Shown here: in pieces, positions 8,257 through 17,358 of the stretch
Position numbering within the stretch: position 1 is the stretch's first letter
How the letters are laid out: each line of letters opens with the position of its first letter
Assembly (NCBI RefSeq): GCF_048020265.1
Contig: NZ_CP171843.1
Coordinates: 2,728,001-2,792,000, forward strand
Reading direction: 5' to 3'
Length of the DNA stretch: 64,000 nucleotides
Source: Limnohabitans_A sp048020265
Lineage (GTDB): Bacteria; Pseudomonadota; Gammaproteobacteria; Burkholderiales; Burkholderiaceae_C
Position numbers and translations under genes: made by a program
Notes under the pieces: generated by a model
Told to the model about the DNA's origin: nothing
The model's input: only the letters and a program-made list of their open reading frames with translations
Databases searched by the model: none

Positions 8257-8571
8257 TTACGCGGCCTCCCCGGACAGGTTCAGCTCTTGACCTGGTTGCA
8301 GCGTGACATAAGCCTTGCGAACGTTGTCGCGACGGCCAATGGTCTTGCCAAAACGCTTGGTCTTGCCCTTGGTATTCACCACAGAGACGCCTTTGACCTC
8401 GACCTTGAACATCAATTCCACAGCGGCTTTGATTTCAGGCTTGGTAGCGTCCTGCAGCACTTTGAATGTCACAGCGTTGGATTTTTCTGCAACCATGGTG
8501 GCCTTTTCGGACACGATGGGCGCAACCAGCACGGACATCAGACGACCTTCGTCAAACTTCACGGCGCTCAT
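8257..8571 (-). CDS. rplW: 50S ribosomal protein L23
   Basis: A 104-residue protein at the tunnel exit that docks trigger factor and SRP. Signatures: APIVSEKATMVAEKSNAVTF and VNTKGKTKRFGKTIGRRDNV. The start overlaps the rplD stop by four bases (ATGA), indicating coupled translation; M12 would also be possible but the overlap supports the longer form. Confidence 0.97.
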   Translation of the reverse strand: MSAVKFDEGRLMSVLVAPIVSEKATMVAEKSNAVTFKVLQDATKPEIKAAVELMFKVEVKGVSVVNTKGKTKRFGKTIGRRDNVRKAYVTLQPGQELNLSGEAA

Positions 8572-9188
8572 GCAAACATCTCCTTGAGTTTGTCCATGGC
8601 ACCTTTGGTCACGAGGACTTTCTTGAAGTTCACCAAAGACACGGGATCGGCGTAACGGGGTTCAACAATCAGGATGTTGATCAGGTTGCGCGATGCCAGG
8701 TACAAGTTTTCGTCGACTTCGTCGGCGATCACCAGCACGTTGTCGAGACTCATGGCCTTGAACTTGGCAGCGAGCTGCTTGGTTTTAGGTGTCTCAACCT
8801 TGAAGGAATCCACCACAGCCAGGCGGCCTTCGCGGGCCAGCTGCGAGAAGATCGAAGCCATACCGGCACGGTACATCTTCTTGTTGATCTTCTGGGTGAA
8901 GTTTTCGTCAGGCATGTTCGGGAAAATCCGACCGCCGCCACGCCACAGAGGCGAAGAAGTCATACCAGCACGAGCGCGACCTGTACCTTTTTGTTTGAAA
9001 GGCTTTTTGGTGGAGTGGTGAACTTGTTCACGGTCCTTTTGGGCGCGGGTGCCTTGACGGGCATTGGCCTGATAAGCCACCACGATCTGGTGAATCAGGG
9101 CTTCGTTGTATTCACGACCGAACACAGTCTCGGGCGCATCCACCTTGGAAGCGGCTTGACCTTGGTCGTTCAGGAGTTCGAGCTGCAT
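8568..9188 (-). CDS. rplD: 50S ribosomal protein L4
   Basis: A 206-residue tunnel protein that in E. coli also represses the S10 operon at transcription and translation. Signatures: the KQKGTGRARAGMTSSPLWRG loop that reaches the tunnel wall, then the core with ALDNVL-type segment LDNVLVIADEVDENLYLA. It overlaps rplC by one base (TGATG) and rplW by four. Whether autoregulation exists here is unknown, since the leader upstream of rplC does not obviously resemble the E. coli one. Confidence 0.97.
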   Translation of the reverse strand: MQLELLNDQGQAASKVDAPETVFGREYNEALIHQIVVAYQANARQGTRAQKDREQVHHSTKKPFKQKGTGRARAGMTSSPLWRGGGRIFPNMPDENFTQKINKKMYRAGMASIFSQLAREGRLAVVDSFKVETPKTKQLAAKFKAMSLDNVLVIADEVDENLYLASRNLINILIVEPRYADPVSLVNFKKVLVTKGAMDKLKEMFA

Positions 9189-9853
9189 CAGTTCGCTCCT
9201 TTAGCTTTGATGGCGGGACGCACGGTCACGAAACCACCTTTGGAACCGGGAATGGCACCCTTGATCATCAACAGACCACGGACTTCGTCAACGCGGATAA
9301 CAGCCAGGTTCTGAGTGGTGCAAGTCACATCACCGAGGTGACCCGACATTTTCTTGCCAGGGAACACACGGCCAGGATCCTGCGCCATCGAAATCGAACC
9401 AGGCACATTGTGCGAACGGCTGTTACCGTGCGATGCGCGCTGCGATTTGAAGTTGTGACGCTTGATCGTGCCGGTGAAGCCTTTACCGATGGAAGTGCCT
9501 TGCACGTCCACTTTCTGGCCCACAGCAAACACGGCAGCCACGGGCACAGTCGCGCCTGCGGCGTACTGGGCAGCCGTGTCGGCGGTCACGCGGAATTCTT
9601 GAATGATTTCACCGGCTTCGACACCGGCTTTGGCTAGGTGACCAGCGATGGGCTTGGTCACGCGCGATGCCTTGCGGGCACCAAATGTCACTTGCAAAGC
9701 GACATAGCCATCGTTCTCTTGGGTTTTGACCTGGGATACACGGTTGTTGGACACATCCAGCACTGTGACAGGAACGGAATCCCCATCATCAGTGAACAGA
9801 CGCATCATGCCCACCTTGCGACCCAGCAACCCGAGGGAGTTGCTCAGACTCAT
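9188..9853 (-). CDS. rplC: 50S ribosomal protein L3
   Basis: A 221-residue early-assembly protein reaching the peptidyl-transferase centre. It begins SLGLLGRKVGMMRLFTDDGD and contains the extension loop FKSQRASHGNSRSHNVPGS and GRVFPGKKMSGHLGD; Gln in the conserved Q-site SQRA region can be methylated in relatives. Start set at 9853 because of GGAG ten bases upstream. It has its own promoter (9955-9983), which separates it from rpsJ. Confidence 0.97.
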   Translation of the reverse strand: MSLSNSLGLLGRKVGMMRLFTDDGDSVPVTVLDVSNNRVSQVKTQENDGYVALQVTFGARKASRVTKPIAGHLAKAGVEAGEIIQEFRVTADTAAQYAAGATVPVAAVFAVGQKVDVQGTSIGKGFTGTIKRHNFKSQRASHGNSRSHNVPGSISMAQDPGRVFPGKKMSGHLGDVTCTTQNLAVIRVDEVRGLLMIKGAIPGSKGGFVTVRPAIKAKGAN

Positions 9854-9954
9854 TGTTTTCTCCAAAACTTTCACCGAGGCCACTTCAATTGGCAGCCCCG
9901 TTTGATGTGTGAAAGACTGTTAATAAATCTCACCCCAAAAGAGGTGAGCCTGAA

Positions 9955-9983
9955 ATTATAGCCCGACTCGTCATTTCTGGCAA
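9955..9983 (-). promoter_or_regulatory. sigma70 promoter of the rplC operon
   Basis: On the minus strand -35 TTGCCA (9983-9978), 17-base spacer, -10 TATAAT (9960-9955). Start of transcription is expected near 9948, giving a leader of about 95 bases that begins with the hairpin CTCACC/GGTGAG. A GCCCGA/TCGGGC dyad (9961-9990) brackets the spacer. Confidence 0.85.
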
Positions 9984-10035
9984 ATCGGGCCTTGTTTCAA
10001 GTTTTTGGATGGCCTGTCGGCCACCCCAAACCGCA

Positions 10036-10350
10036 TTACTGCAGCTTGATTTCGACGTCCACGCCAGCAGGCAGGTCGAGTTTCATCAGGGCGTCCACAG
10101 TTTTATCTGTGGGGTCCACGATGTCCATCAAACGCTGGTGGGTGCGGATTTCCAACTGGTCACGGCTGGTCTTGTTGACGTGCGGCGAGCGCAGGATGTC
10201 AAAACGCTTCATGCGTGTTGGCAAAGGCACGGGGCCCTTGACAATCGCGCCGGTGCGCTTGGCGGTGTCAACGATCTCGGCAGCGGACTGGTCGATCAAT
10301 TTGTAGTCAAACGCCTTCAGGCGGATGCGGATTTTTTGCTTGGATGACAT
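10036..10350 (-). CDS. rpsJ: 30S ribosomal protein S10
   Basis: A 104-residue protein of the 30S head, also known in E. coli as the antitermination factor NusE. Signatures: KIRIRLKAFDYKLIDQSA, PLPTRMKRFDILRSPHVNK and RTHQRLMDIVDPTDKTVDAL. Start at 10350 has AAGGAA upstream; the longer frame adds unrelated residues. It follows tuf by 75 bases, and 182 bases with a promoter separate it from rplC, so it belongs to the str unit. Confidence 0.98.
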   Translation of the reverse strand: MSSKQKIRIRLKAFDYKLIDQSAAEIVDTAKRTGAIVKGPVPLPTRMKRFDILRSPHVNKTSRDQLEIRTHQRLMDIVDPTDKTVDALMKLDLPAGVDVEIKLQ

Positions 10351-10425
10351 GTCAATTCCTTGTGGTGAGTGTTTGCTTGTCGCAGCGCAAGGGCACAGCC
10401 CCCGCGCCACCGATCCACAAAAGAA

Positions 10426-11616
<1,191 letters not shown>

Positions 11617-11639
11617 TTTTCAATCCTTAAAAAGAGCAA

Positions 11640-11695
11640 TGCCCGTGTGTTGGTTTAATGTTTGCATCAGGTTGCTCGATCACTCCGCACGGGCA
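11640..11695. other. 8-base inverted repeat in the tuf leader
   Basis: TGCCCGTG (11640-11647) and CACGGGCA (11688-11695) are exact inverted copies 40 bases apart, just upstream of tuf on the minus strand. They could close a leader structure close to the tuf ribosome-binding site. No family is recognised. Confidence 0.4.
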
Positions 11696-11758
11696 CAGAG
11701 TGGCACTTGATCGCAGACAGTTTCTGAACTTTCAGAGCTGACCATTTCTGATCAGAGG

Positions 11759-11796
11759 TGCCCGATCAAATTCGCTGGGGCGAATTTGATCGGGCA
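11759..11796. other. perfect 17-base hairpin between fusA and tuf
   Basis: Two exact 17-base arms (TGCCCGATCAAATTCGC and its complement) with loop TGGG. It begins ten bases after the fusA stop on the minus strand. No U-run follows, so it is not a standard intrinsic terminator; it may stabilise the fusA 3' end or serve as a processing site. Confidence 0.75.
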
Positions 11797-11805
11797 CGCT
11801 TGTCT

Positions 11806-13908
11806 TTACTTTGCGCGCGCGGCAACAATGGCTTCCGCCACGTTGCGTGGTGCTTCAGCGTAGTGCTTGAATTCCATCGTGTAGGTGGCGCGACCTTGCG
11901 ACATGGAGCGCAGTGTGGTCGAGTAACCGAACATTTCGGACAGCGGCACTTCGGCCTTGATGGCCTTGCCGCCACCGACCATGTCGTCCATGCCCTGGAC
12001 CATGCCACGGCGTGAAGACAAGTCGCCCATCACGTTACCAGCATAGTCTTCTGGGGTCTCGACTTCCACAGCCATCATGGGCTCCAGAATCACGGGGTTG
12101 GCTTTGCGGCAACCTTCTTTGAAACCAAAGATGGCGGCCATCTTGAAGGCCATTTCGTTCGAGTCCACGTCGTGGTACGAACCGAAGTGCAGGGTGACCT
12201 TGACGTCCACCACGGGGTAGCCGGCCAAAACGCCTTGACCCAAAGCTTCGATCACGCCTTTTTCCACGGCAGGGATGTATTCGCGAGGAACCACACCGCC
12301 CTTGATGGCGTCAACGAACTCAAAGCCCTTGCCTGGCTCCTGAGGCTCGACCTTCAGAACCACGTGGCCGTATTGACCCTTACCACCGGACTGACGCACG
12401 AACTTGCCTTCGGCTTCTTCAACGGTTTTGCGGATGGTTTCGCGGTAAGCCACTTGAGGCTTGCCCACGTTGGCTTCCACACCGAATTCACGCTTCATGC
12501 GGTCCACGATGATTTCCAGGTGCAATTCGCCCTGACCACCAATGATGGTCTGACCAGATTCTTCGTCGGTTTGCACACGGAAAGATGGGTCTTCAGCGGC
12601 CAGACGCGACAAGGCAATGCCCATCTTTTCCTGGTCGGCTTTGGACTTGGGTTCCACCGCCTGGCGAATCACGGAGTCAGGGAACACCATGCGCTCGAGC
12701 GTGATCACGGAGTTGGGATCGCACAAGGTCTCGCCGGTGGTGACGTCTTTCAAGCCCACGCAAGCAGCGATGTCGCCCGCACGGATTTCATCCACTTCTT
12801 CACGGTTGTTGGCGTGCATTTGCACGATACGGCCAATGCGCTCTTTCTTGCCGCGCACAGCGTTGTACACGGTGTCGCCCTTTTTCAAGACGCCGGAATA
12901 CACGCGCACGAAAGTCAGCTGACCCACAAACGGGTCGGTCATCAGCTTGAACGCCAGCGCAGAGAATTTCTCTTCGTCGTCGGCCTTGCGGGTGATTTCC
13001 TGCTCTTCTTCGTCAAAGCCCTTGATGGCTTTCACGTCCAGAGGCGAAGGCAAGAAGTCGATCACGCCGTCCAGCATGCGCTGCACGCCTTTGTTCTTGA
13101 AGGCCGTGCCGCAGAACATGGGCTGGATTTCAGAAGCCAAGGTGCGCAGACGGATGCCGCGCTTGATTTCTTCTTCGGACAAGTCACCTTCTTCCAGGTA
13201 CTTGTTCATCATGTCTTCGGAGGCTTCAGCAGCCGCTTCGACCATCTTCTCACGCCACTCTTTGGCTGTTTCCAGCAAGTTGGCAGGGATGTCTTCAAAG
13301 GTGAACTTCATACCCTGGGAAGCTTCGTCCCAAATGATGGCCTTCATCTTAATCAGGTCGACCACGCCGGTGAAGTTTTCTTCCGCGCCAATCGGGATCA
13401 CGATCGGGACGGGGCTGGCTTTGAGGCGCAGCTTCATCTGCTCGACGACTTTGAAGAAGTTGGCACCGGTACGGTCCATCTTGTTCACAAAGGCCAGACG
13501 TGGCACTTTGTACTTGTTGGCCTGACGCCACACGGTTTCGGACTGGGGCTGCACACCGCCCACAGCGCAATACACCATGCAAGCGCCGTCCAGCACGCGC
13601 ATGGAACGCTCGACTTCAATGGTGAAGTCCACGTGGCCGGGGGTGTCGATGATGTTGAAGCGGTGCTCGTCGAAAGAGCTGTCCATGCCCTTCCAGAAGC
13701 AGGTCGTCGCAGCCGAAGTGATCGTGATGCCACGCTCTTGCTCTTGCTCCATCCAGTCCATGGTGGCAGCGCCGTCGTGCACTTCACCAATTTTGTGGTT
13801 CACGCCGGTATAAAAAAGAATACGCTCAGTCGTCGTGGTTTTGCCGGCGTCAATGTGCGCGGAAATACCAATGTTGCGATAGCGCTCGATGGGGGTAGTG
13901 CGAGCCAT
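11806..13908 (-). CDS. fusA: translation elongation factor G
   Basis: A 700-residue ribosomal translocase. G1 AHIDAGKTTTTERIL, switch I with QERGITITSAATT, G3 DTPGHVDF and G4 NKMDRTG are all intact; domains II to V are complete, including the domain IV loop GGVVPREYIP. Start at 13908 has GGAG seven bases upstream; the version with four more codons overlaps that site. It is in the usual place between rpsG and tuf. Confidence 0.98.
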   Translation of the reverse strand: MARTTPIERYRNIGISAHIDAGKTTTTERILFYTGVNHKIGEVHDGAATMDWMEQEQERGITITSAATTCFWKGMDSSFDEHRFNIIDTPGHVDFTIEVERSMRVLDGACMVYCAVGGVQPQSETVWRQANKYKVPRLAFVNKMDRTGANFFKVVEQMKLRLKASPVPIVIPIGAEENFTGVVDLIKMKAIIWDEASQGMKFTFEDIPANLLETAKEWREKMVEAAAEASEDMMNKYLEEGDLSEEEIKRGIRLRTLASEIQPMFCGTAFKNKGVQRMLDGVIDFLPSPLDVKAIKGFDEEEQEITRKADDEEKFSALAFKLMTDPFVGQLTFVRVYSGVLKKGDTVYNAVRGKKERIGRIVQMHANNREEVDEIRAGDIAACVGLKDVTTGETLCDPNSVITLERMVFPDSVIRQAVEPKSKADQEKMGIALSRLAAEDPSFRVQTDEESGQTIIGGQGELHLEIIVDRMKREFGVEANVGKPQVAYRETIRKTVEEAEGKFVRQSGGKGQYGHVVLKVEPQEPGKGFEFVDAIKGGVVPREYIPAVEKGVIEALGQGVLAGYPVVDVKVTLHFGSYHDVDSNEMAFKMAAIFGFKEGCRKANPVILEPMMAVEVETPEDYAGNVMGDLSSRRGMVQGMDDMVGGGKAIKAEVPLSEMFGYSTTLRSMSQGRATYTMEFKHYAEAPRNVAEAIVAARAK

Positions 13909-13934
13909 ATATTTCTCCAATGATTAAGTACCAA

Positions 13935-13965
13935 AGCCCGCCACCCCAAATGGGGCCAGCGGGCT
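13935..13965 (-). other. hairpin between rpsG and fusA
   Basis: The arms AGCCCGC / GCGGGCT enclose an inner CCCC/GGGG stem with loop AAAT. On the minus strand it ends in CGGGCTTTGG, a weak U-run, about 30 bases before the fusA start, so it may act as an attenuator or processing site. Confidence 0.55.
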
Positions 13966-14007
13966 GGCTTCTGACAGTGTCGGGCCTCTGTATGAAACCC
14001 GCGTGAA

Positions 14008-14478
14008 TCAGAAGCGGAAGTGCGAGAACGCCTTGTTGGCTTCGGCCATGCGGTGAACTTCGTCACGCTTTTTCATGGCACCGCCACGGCCTTCGTTGGC
14101 CTCGAGCAATTCGTTGGCCAAACGCAGGGCCATCGACTTTTCACCGCGCTTGCGAGCGGCTTCCTTGATCCAGCGCATCGACAGGGCCAGGCGACGAACA
14201 GGGCGCACTTCAACAGGCACCTGGTAGTTCGCACCACCCACGCGGCGGGATTTCACTTCCACCATGGGCTTGACGTTGTTGATGGCGATGGAGAACAGCT
14301 CGACAGGGTCTTTGCCTGTTTTCTTTTCCATAGTTTCCAAGGCACCGTAAATGATGCGCTCGGCCACAGCTTTTTTGCCGCCTTCCATGATCACGTTCAT
14401 GAACTTGGACAACTCGACATTGCCGAACTTGGGATCCGGCAGGATTTCACGTTTAGGGACTTCGCGACGACGTGGCAT
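14008..14478 (-). CDS. rpsG: 30S ribosomal protein S7
   Basis: A 156-residue protein that nucleates assembly of the 30S head and represses the str operon in E. coli. It starts MPRRREVPKREILPDPKFGN and has KFMNVIMEGGKK and GGANYQVPVEVRPVRR. It lies 165 bases after rpsL, a long gap in which I see no clear promoter, so a translational control region is possible. Confidence 0.98.
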   Translation of the reverse strand: MPRRREVPKREILPDPKFGNVELSKFMNVIMEGGKKAVAERIIYGALETMEKKTGKDPVELFSIAINNVKPMVEVKSRRVGGANYQVPVEVRPVRRLALSMRWIKEAARKRGEKSMALRLANELLEANEGRGGAMKKRDEVHRMAEANKAFSHFRF

Positions 14479-14643
14479 ATTTCACCTCATATTGCTTCAG
14501 TTGGCGTCTTTTCAGACACCGCGAGCGTTATTCAAAACAGCTCACTTACTCGACCCACCTGGACGATTCCGGGCTTCGGGTCACTTCGCTGCATCACCGC
14601 GCCACGCGGGAAACAGCACCGAAAAATTTCAACCCGTGAGGGC

Positions 14644-15021
14644 TTACTTGGCCTTTGGCTTCTTCGCGCCGTACTTGGAGCGAGACTGCTTGCGGTCTTT
14701 CACGCCTTGCAGATCCAAAGAACCGCGGACGATGTGGTAACGCACACCTGGCAAGTCTTTGACACGACCACCGCGCACCAGAACCACCGAGTGTTCTTGC
14801 AAGTTGTGGCCTTCACCGCCGATGTAGGAGATGACCTCAAAACCGTTGGTCAAGCGCACTTTGGCGACTTTACGCAGAGCGGAGTTAGGCTTTTTAGGCG
14901 TTGTGGTGTACACACGGGTGCAGACACCACGACGCTGTGGAGAGTTTTGCATCGCAGGGCTTTTGGACTTGATCGTTTCGACCTCGCGCCCCTGACGCAC
15001 CAATTGATTGATGGTTGGCAT
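14644..15021 (-). CDS. rpsL: 30S ribosomal protein S12
   Basis: A 125-residue decoding-centre protein. It starts [13 protein letters not shown] and has [18 protein letters not shown] and [17 protein letters not shown]; both Lys residues linked to streptomycin sensitivity are the wild-type ones. First gene of the str unit, with a good promoter 73 bases upstream. Confidence 0.98.
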
Positions 15022-15083
15022 TGTTTGTAACGTCCCTAAACGTTGGAATTGGACAAAAGAAACTTCCCCGCCCCAAAAGCGGA

Positions 15084-15113
15084 AAAGCCCGCCAGTATAA
15101 CCGCCTGACGGGC
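15084..15113 (-). terminator. terminator-like hairpin after the carboxypeptidase gene
   Basis: On the minus strand AGCCCGTCAG pairs with CTGGCGGGCT (one G-U) around loop GCGGTTATA, followed by TTTTCC. It follows the carboxypeptidase stop by about 45 bases. Its loop contains the -10 box of the rpsL promoter. Confidence 0.55.
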
Positions 15114-15122
15114 TGGTGGCAA
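15094..15122 (-). promoter_or_regulatory. sigma70 promoter of the rpsL (str) operon
   Basis: On the minus strand -35 TTGCCA (15122-15117), 17-base spacer, -10 TATACT (15099-15094); transcription should start near 15087. The same -35 and spacer length occur in the rplC promoter. The -10 box sits in the loop of a terminator-like hairpin. Confidence 0.85.
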
Positions 15123-15158
15123 GTTATCCACAATTTGGTTCAAGGCGAGGACTGACTA

Positions 15159-16316
15159 TCACTTGATCCACAGACGCACCGCGTCCCAGGCCCGCCCCAG
15201 AACGCCGGCTTGCTCGACCGACTCCAGCGCCACCAAGGGGACTTCAAACAAGGGCTGATCGCCACGGAACACCTTCAAAGTGCCAACAGGCTGGCCTTTG
15301 CTGATGGGCGCCACCAAAGGGTCTGGACGGGCCACCTGGGTTTTGATCTGGGCGGCCGAGCCTGCGGGCACCGCCACCACCAGCGGCTGAAAAGACCCCA
15401 GCTTCAGCACCGGCGACTTGCCCTTCCACAAAGTCGGGCTCACGATGGCTTGCCCGGCCTCAAAAAGCTTGACCGCATCGAAAGCGGTGTAACCCCAGTT
15501 GAGGAGCTTCTGGCTTTCGTTGGCACGCGCATTTTCACTCTCAGCCCCCAATACGACCGACACCAGACGACGCGAGCCGACATTGGCGAAATCCCGCTTG
15601 GCCGTGGCCACCAGACCATATCCCGCGGTGTTGGTGTGCCCTGTTTTCAGCCCGTCCACGGTAGGGTCCCGGAACAGCAGCAGATTGCGGTTGCTGTCGT
15701 TGGCCGCGGGCGTACCCTCGTAACGGTACTTTTTGATGGCGTAGTAAGGCACAAATTCCGGAAAATCCCGCATCAATCGGGTGGACAAAATGCCCAGGTC
15801 ACGGGCTGTGGTGCTGTGACCCGCCTCTGGCAGCCCTTCCGGGTTGCGGTAGGTGGTGTTCTTCATGCCCAGCACTTTGGCCTGGTCGTTCATCAGCTGA
15901 ACAAAGCGCTCGACACTGCCGGCCACGCCTTCGGCCAACGCCACGGTGGCATCGTTGCCCGACTGCACGACCATGCCCTTGATCAGGTCTTCGACGGGCA
16001 CCCGCATTTTCGGGTCGATGAACATGCGCGAACCCGGCATCTTCCAGGCCCGCTCCGACACCGGCAGGGTTTGTTTCAGGTCAATTTTGCGTGACTTCAG
16101 GGCATCGAAGACCAAATAAGCCGTCATCAATTTGGTCAGCGACGCCGGCTCCACCGCCATGTCCGGGTCCTTGGCCGCCAGCACCTGGTTGGCCGTGACA
16201 TCGATCAAAAAATAAGCTTTGGCCGCCACTTCGGGGGGTTGCGGCATTTGCGCCTGAGCACTCAAAGTCAGGGCCGCCAGAAAGGCCGCAGCCAGGGTTT
16301 TCAATGAAGTTGTCAT
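15159..16316 (-). CDS. dacC: D-alanyl-D-alanine carboxypeptidase (PBP5/6 type)
   Basis: A 385-residue low-molecular-mass penicillin-binding protein that removes the terminal D-Ala from peptidoglycan stem peptides. A signal peptide ends at AQA-Q near residue 23. Catalytic motifs: SLTK at 59-62, SGN at 119-121 and KTG at 224-226. A C-terminal beta-domain follows, ending in an amphipathic tail (AWDAVRLWIK) that anchors the family to the inner membrane. Single gene; the symbol dacA or dacC depends on the naming scheme. Confidence 0.93.
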   Translation of the reverse strand: MTTSLKTLAAAFLAALTLSAQAQMPQPPEVAAKAYFLIDVTANQVLAAKDPDMAVEPASLTKLMTAYLVFDALKSRKIDLKQTLPVSERAWKMPGSRMFIDPKMRVPVEDLIKGMVVQSGNDATVALAEGVAGSVERFVQLMNDQAKVLGMKNTTYRNPEGLPEAGHSTTARDLGILSTRLMRDFPEFVPYYAIKKYRYEGTPAANDSNRNLLLFRDPTVDGLKTGHTNTAGYGLVATAKRDFANVGSRRLVSVVLGAESENARANESQKLLNWGYTAFDAVKLFEAGQAIVSPTLWKGKSPVLKLGSFQPLVVAVPAGSAAQIKTQVARPDPLVAPISKGQPVGTLKVFRGDQPLFEVPLVALESVEQAGVLGRAWDAVRLWIK

Positions 16317-16362
16317 GCGGATTTTTATGGTCTGGGCGCACCCTGCTGCGGCGCACCTGGCA

Positions 16363-16989
16363 TCAAGCGCGCAGATGCCTGGCCACCAAAGTTTTGAGCA
16401 GGGGCAGTTGTCCGTGAAAGAAATGCTCCACCCCGGGAATGACCGTGACCGGCAAGGACTGGGGTCTGGCCCAGTCCATCACACTGGCCAGAGGCACCGT
16501 GTCGTCTTGTTCACCGTGCAGCACCAAGGTCTGCTCGTGCAGCTCGGGTGCGACCGGGGCCACTTCAAAGCGCGACGCGGCCGTGCCCACCAGCACCAGC
16601 TTCTCCAGGTTGCGGACAGGGCTCAGTGTCCGGGCCACATGACTGGTCACAAAGGCCCCAAAGGAGAAACCCGCCAGTGCCAAAGGGCCAGAAGGTGCCA
16701 CCTGTTCGATCACCGCGAGCATGTCTGCGGCTTCGCCGCGCCCCTCGTCGTAGGTGCCCGCACTGGTCCCCACCCCCCGGAAGTTGAAGCGCACCGCCTG
16801 CCAGCCACACTGCACAAACGCACGGGCCAGCGTCTGCACCACCTTGTTTTGCATGGTGCCGCCAAACAAGGGGTGCGGGTGTGCGATGACGGCAGTCCCC
16901 TGGATCGCGTCTGGCGCAGGGGCGTCACGCAAAGCCTCGATGGCGCCGGCAGGCCCTTGCAGCGTCAGGGATTGGGTAGCCGAATTCAT
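16363..16989 (-). CDS. alpha/beta hydrolase (YsgA/YfbR-like esterase)
   Basis: A 208-residue cytosolic hydrolase. The oxyanion region is VIAHPHPLFGGTMQNKVV, the RFNFRGVG segment is typical, the nucleophile is in LAGFSFGAFV, and the C-terminus has Asp in HGEQDDTVP and His in VEHFFHG. Its start overlaps the stop of the upstream ferredoxin gene by one base, so the two are co-translated. Substrate unknown; this hydrolase family is often called COG2945. Confidence 0.85.
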   Translation of the reverse strand: MNSATQSLTLQGPAGAIEALRDAPAPDAIQGTAVIAHPHPLFGGTMQNKVVQTLARAFVQCGWQAVRFNFRGVGTSAGTYDEGRGEAADMLAVIEQVAPSGPLALAGFSFGAFVTSHVARTLSPVRNLEKLVLVGTAASRFEVAPVAPELHEQTLVLHGEQDDTVPLASVMDWARPQSLPVTVIPGVEHFFHGQLPLLKTLVARHLRA

Positions 16990-17333
16990 CAGCGCCCCAG
17001 GTGCTCGGGCGTGACCAACCGCGTCACGACCTGGCCGTTCTGCAGATGCGACTCGACAATTTCGTCGATGTCGGCCTGGTCCACATAGGTGTACCAGACG
17101 CCTTCGGGGTAAACCACAGCGACCGGTCCGCCAGCGCAGCGGTCCATGCAACCGGCCTTGTTGACACGCACCTGCCCGGGCCCCGCCAAGCCCAGTGCCT
17201 TGACGCGTTGTTTGCAATGGTCAAACGCGGCTTGCGCGCCCTGCTGGGCACAGCAGGCCTCGTTGTTTTTGCGCTCATTCAGGCAAAAAAAGATGTGGCG
17301 CTTGAAATACGGGCTGGAATTTTCGATGGTCAT
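16989..17333 (-). CDS. thioredoxin-like (2Fe-2S) ferredoxin
   Basis: A 114-residue protein of the thioredoxin-fold [2Fe-2S] ferredoxin type. It begins KRHIFFCLNERKNN, and the cluster ligands are that Cys, the Cys pair in NEACC, and the later Cys in NKAGCMDRCAGGPVAVVYP. Such ferredoxins are common in Betaproteobacteria as lone proteins of unclear partner. It forms an operon with the hydrolase downstream (one-base overlap). Confidence 0.9.
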   Translation of the reverse strand: MTIENSSPYFKRHIFFCLNERKNNEACCAQQGAQAAFDHCKQRVKALGLAGPGQVRVNKAGCMDRCAGGPVAVVYPEGVWYTYVDQADIDEIVESHLQNGQVVTRLVTPEHLGR

Positions 17334-17358
17334 GTCCGGATTCTAGGTCCGGACCTGA

